A stretch of DNA of 64,000 nucleotides from Tomocerus qinae (taxonomy: Eukaryota; Arthropoda; Collembola; Entomobryomorpha; Tomoceridae). The notes under the pieces are model-generated. The model worked only from the letters and a program-made list of their open reading frames with translations, was not told the DNA's origin and did not search any database. The position numbers and the translations under genes are program-made. Location: positions 90,458,001 to 90,522,000 of the forward strand of contig CM034546.1 of NCBI GenBank assembly GCA_020055645.1, given 5' to 3'. Positions 62,402 through 64,000 of the stretch are shown here, piece by piece; position 1 is the first letter of the stretch; the number at the start of each line of letters is the position of its first letter.

Positions 62402-64000
62402 TTTGTTCTGCGAAAATAATAATCAACCTGCTCAGTTTTTGTCATTTACGAAGATAACAGACATGCTGTAAACAATCAACTTTTTATGTTTCACTTTAAC
62501 TAATTATAACTATGATGCATGATTATCGAATTTCAAGGAAAATACCCCACAGTGCACACTAAAAGTATTTAGTAATACATAAAATGCTATCATATCCTGT
62601 ATGGAAATGACAATTAAGCTATATCTGCCTATTCTTTCTTTGTAGTACAACTTATAACAAGTTTCATTAAAAAAGTATGCACACCAACCAGGAAAAATAA
62701 TAGTAACGAGAATGTGTGTAGGTATAGCTAAAAGCGTGCCTCTAGTCACAATGTTTACTGAGATAATGTAAATGTATCATAAAGTCAACATCAATTGAAA
62801 GATATTTCTGTCATGAAATCTTACTGCACACTTTGGCTTTCATGAAACGTTGTCATTAATAGCCAATTTTAACACATCTATTTGACTGAGATTATCATGA
62901 ATACTTCTTCTCAATTATATAGAGATATTTTATGTGTAGACAGATGTCTCGACCGAAAATCAAACGTGGGAGGTTGTCTTTCTTAAAATATACGGGTTTT
63001 GTCACATACGTTAGATAAAATTCCTTACGAGAAGGATAGTAGGATACCTACTATACCGCTGATCAATTATATCTGTATCAATACCCCGTGAAGGTTTAGA
63101 TTATGACAGATATGGTGCATAATAATAAAGAACTGTAAACGATCACAGATCAAAGGAGTATTTTTAGCTCTTGATTGGATCATAACTCTGTTGAAAGAGA
63201 AGGATGATTAATAATTTATATATGACGTGCATACAGAAATAAAAGTGGAGAGATGCTCTATAAATCAGCAACAAAATTGTATACATAGGTATACATGGTA
63301 ATAGAGACAGAGTGGGAAGTAAACACAAGGAAATACAGTTTTGCGACATCCAGGCAAAAAAGCAAAGGTTCTTCGGTGAGATTATTGTCTCTTGGGAAAT
63401 TTCCATCTTTGACCTAGAAGAGTCGGCGAAGACCGAAAGAGCGTAAACCTGTACTTACTGAGTTGGATTAACTGGACCATATCATACGCAGCTATGATGT
63501 GATACAGTTAAGGGAGAGTCCTTCCGGCCCAAGAATAATAAAACAACCCAAACCAACGCGCAGGGATATAAATATAGTCATAAAAACATAAAATAAACAC
63601 CTCAAACTACCAAATCGCTGGAAGGGTGGAAGATGCCAAGAATCAGCATCAAAACTCCACTTTGTATTATGGAATAGGTACGCAAGTAATTTCTCCTGGA
63701 GAGGAAGGATAAAGCAGGAGTATTTCTCCAGCATTCATTATTCAACGTTTAAATAAAGTATGCAGATCAATAGGCAAATCGTTGAAAGCATAATATGTAC
63801 TCCATTTTAATTCGTTTTTGTTAACCATGGACGGATGCTGAATCATTGCGTCGTGATTAAAAGCCTGTTGACATTACGTAGTCTGTTGAGTTTACCTTTT
63901 GGAATTGGTTCCGACTTTTCATTTCTTTATTTCCCAGTGCTATTTACTTATATACAATGTACATATTTGCATTATTATAACAATGTATTGACGTAAAATG
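62402..64000. other. 3' flank of the Methuselah-like gene
   Basis: The proximal part is probably 3' UTR; no poly(A) site can be fixed. No further gene was recognised before the window ends. Confidence 0.45.

Overview
The window is AT-rich eukaryotic nuclear DNA with spliceosomal GT-AG introns, most likely from an arthropod and probably a hexapod. The evidence is an insect-type tachykinin receptor, a Methuselah-like family B receptor (a family best known from arthropods), compact introns of about 70-180 bp in two genes next to a gene with introns up to 11 kb, and many short inverted-repeat transposons. I cannot name the species.

Three protein-coding genes can be rebuilt exon by exon, and each closes in frame. 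(1) Bases 234-3755, minus strand: a nine-exon cytosolic carboxypeptidase of the CCP5/AGBL5 type, 901 residues, with all catalytic motifs. (2) Bases 9917-36862, minus strand: a six-exon tachykinin receptor (TkR99D-like rhodopsin-family GPCR), 464 residues, stretched over 27 kb by introns of 11.1, 2.4, 1.5, 8.6 and 1.9 kb. Its last two coding exons (helix 8 and cytoplasmic tail) are small and far from the seven-helix exons; they were placed by splice phase and family motifs. (3) Bases 60459-62401, plus strand: a five-exon Methuselah-like family B GPCR whose seven-helix core is complete but whose large extracellular domain is not visible.

The rest is non-coding. The 6 kb between genes 1 and 2 holds a roughly 470-bp inverted-repeat element and a short MITE. 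The tachykinin receptor introns carry a second, inverted copy of that MITE (9-bp target duplication), two copies of a hAT-like MITE (8-bp target duplication on one), a T-rich tract, and a 1.85-kb composite element with two minisatellite blocks. The 23 kb between the two receptor genes has no gene I can recognise, only two fold-back repeats and, near its right end, a 235-bp element with a perfect 9-bp target duplication.

The genes do not form an operon or pathway. The carboxypeptidase acts on tubulin tails in the cytosol; the two receptors are plasma-membrane signalling proteins. I found no convincing undescribed system. The points most worth following are the splice structure of the tachykinin receptor tail (possible truncated isoform, tandem acceptor), the enlarged linker in the carboxypeptidase, the missing ectodomain of the Methuselah-like receptor, and the transposon families.
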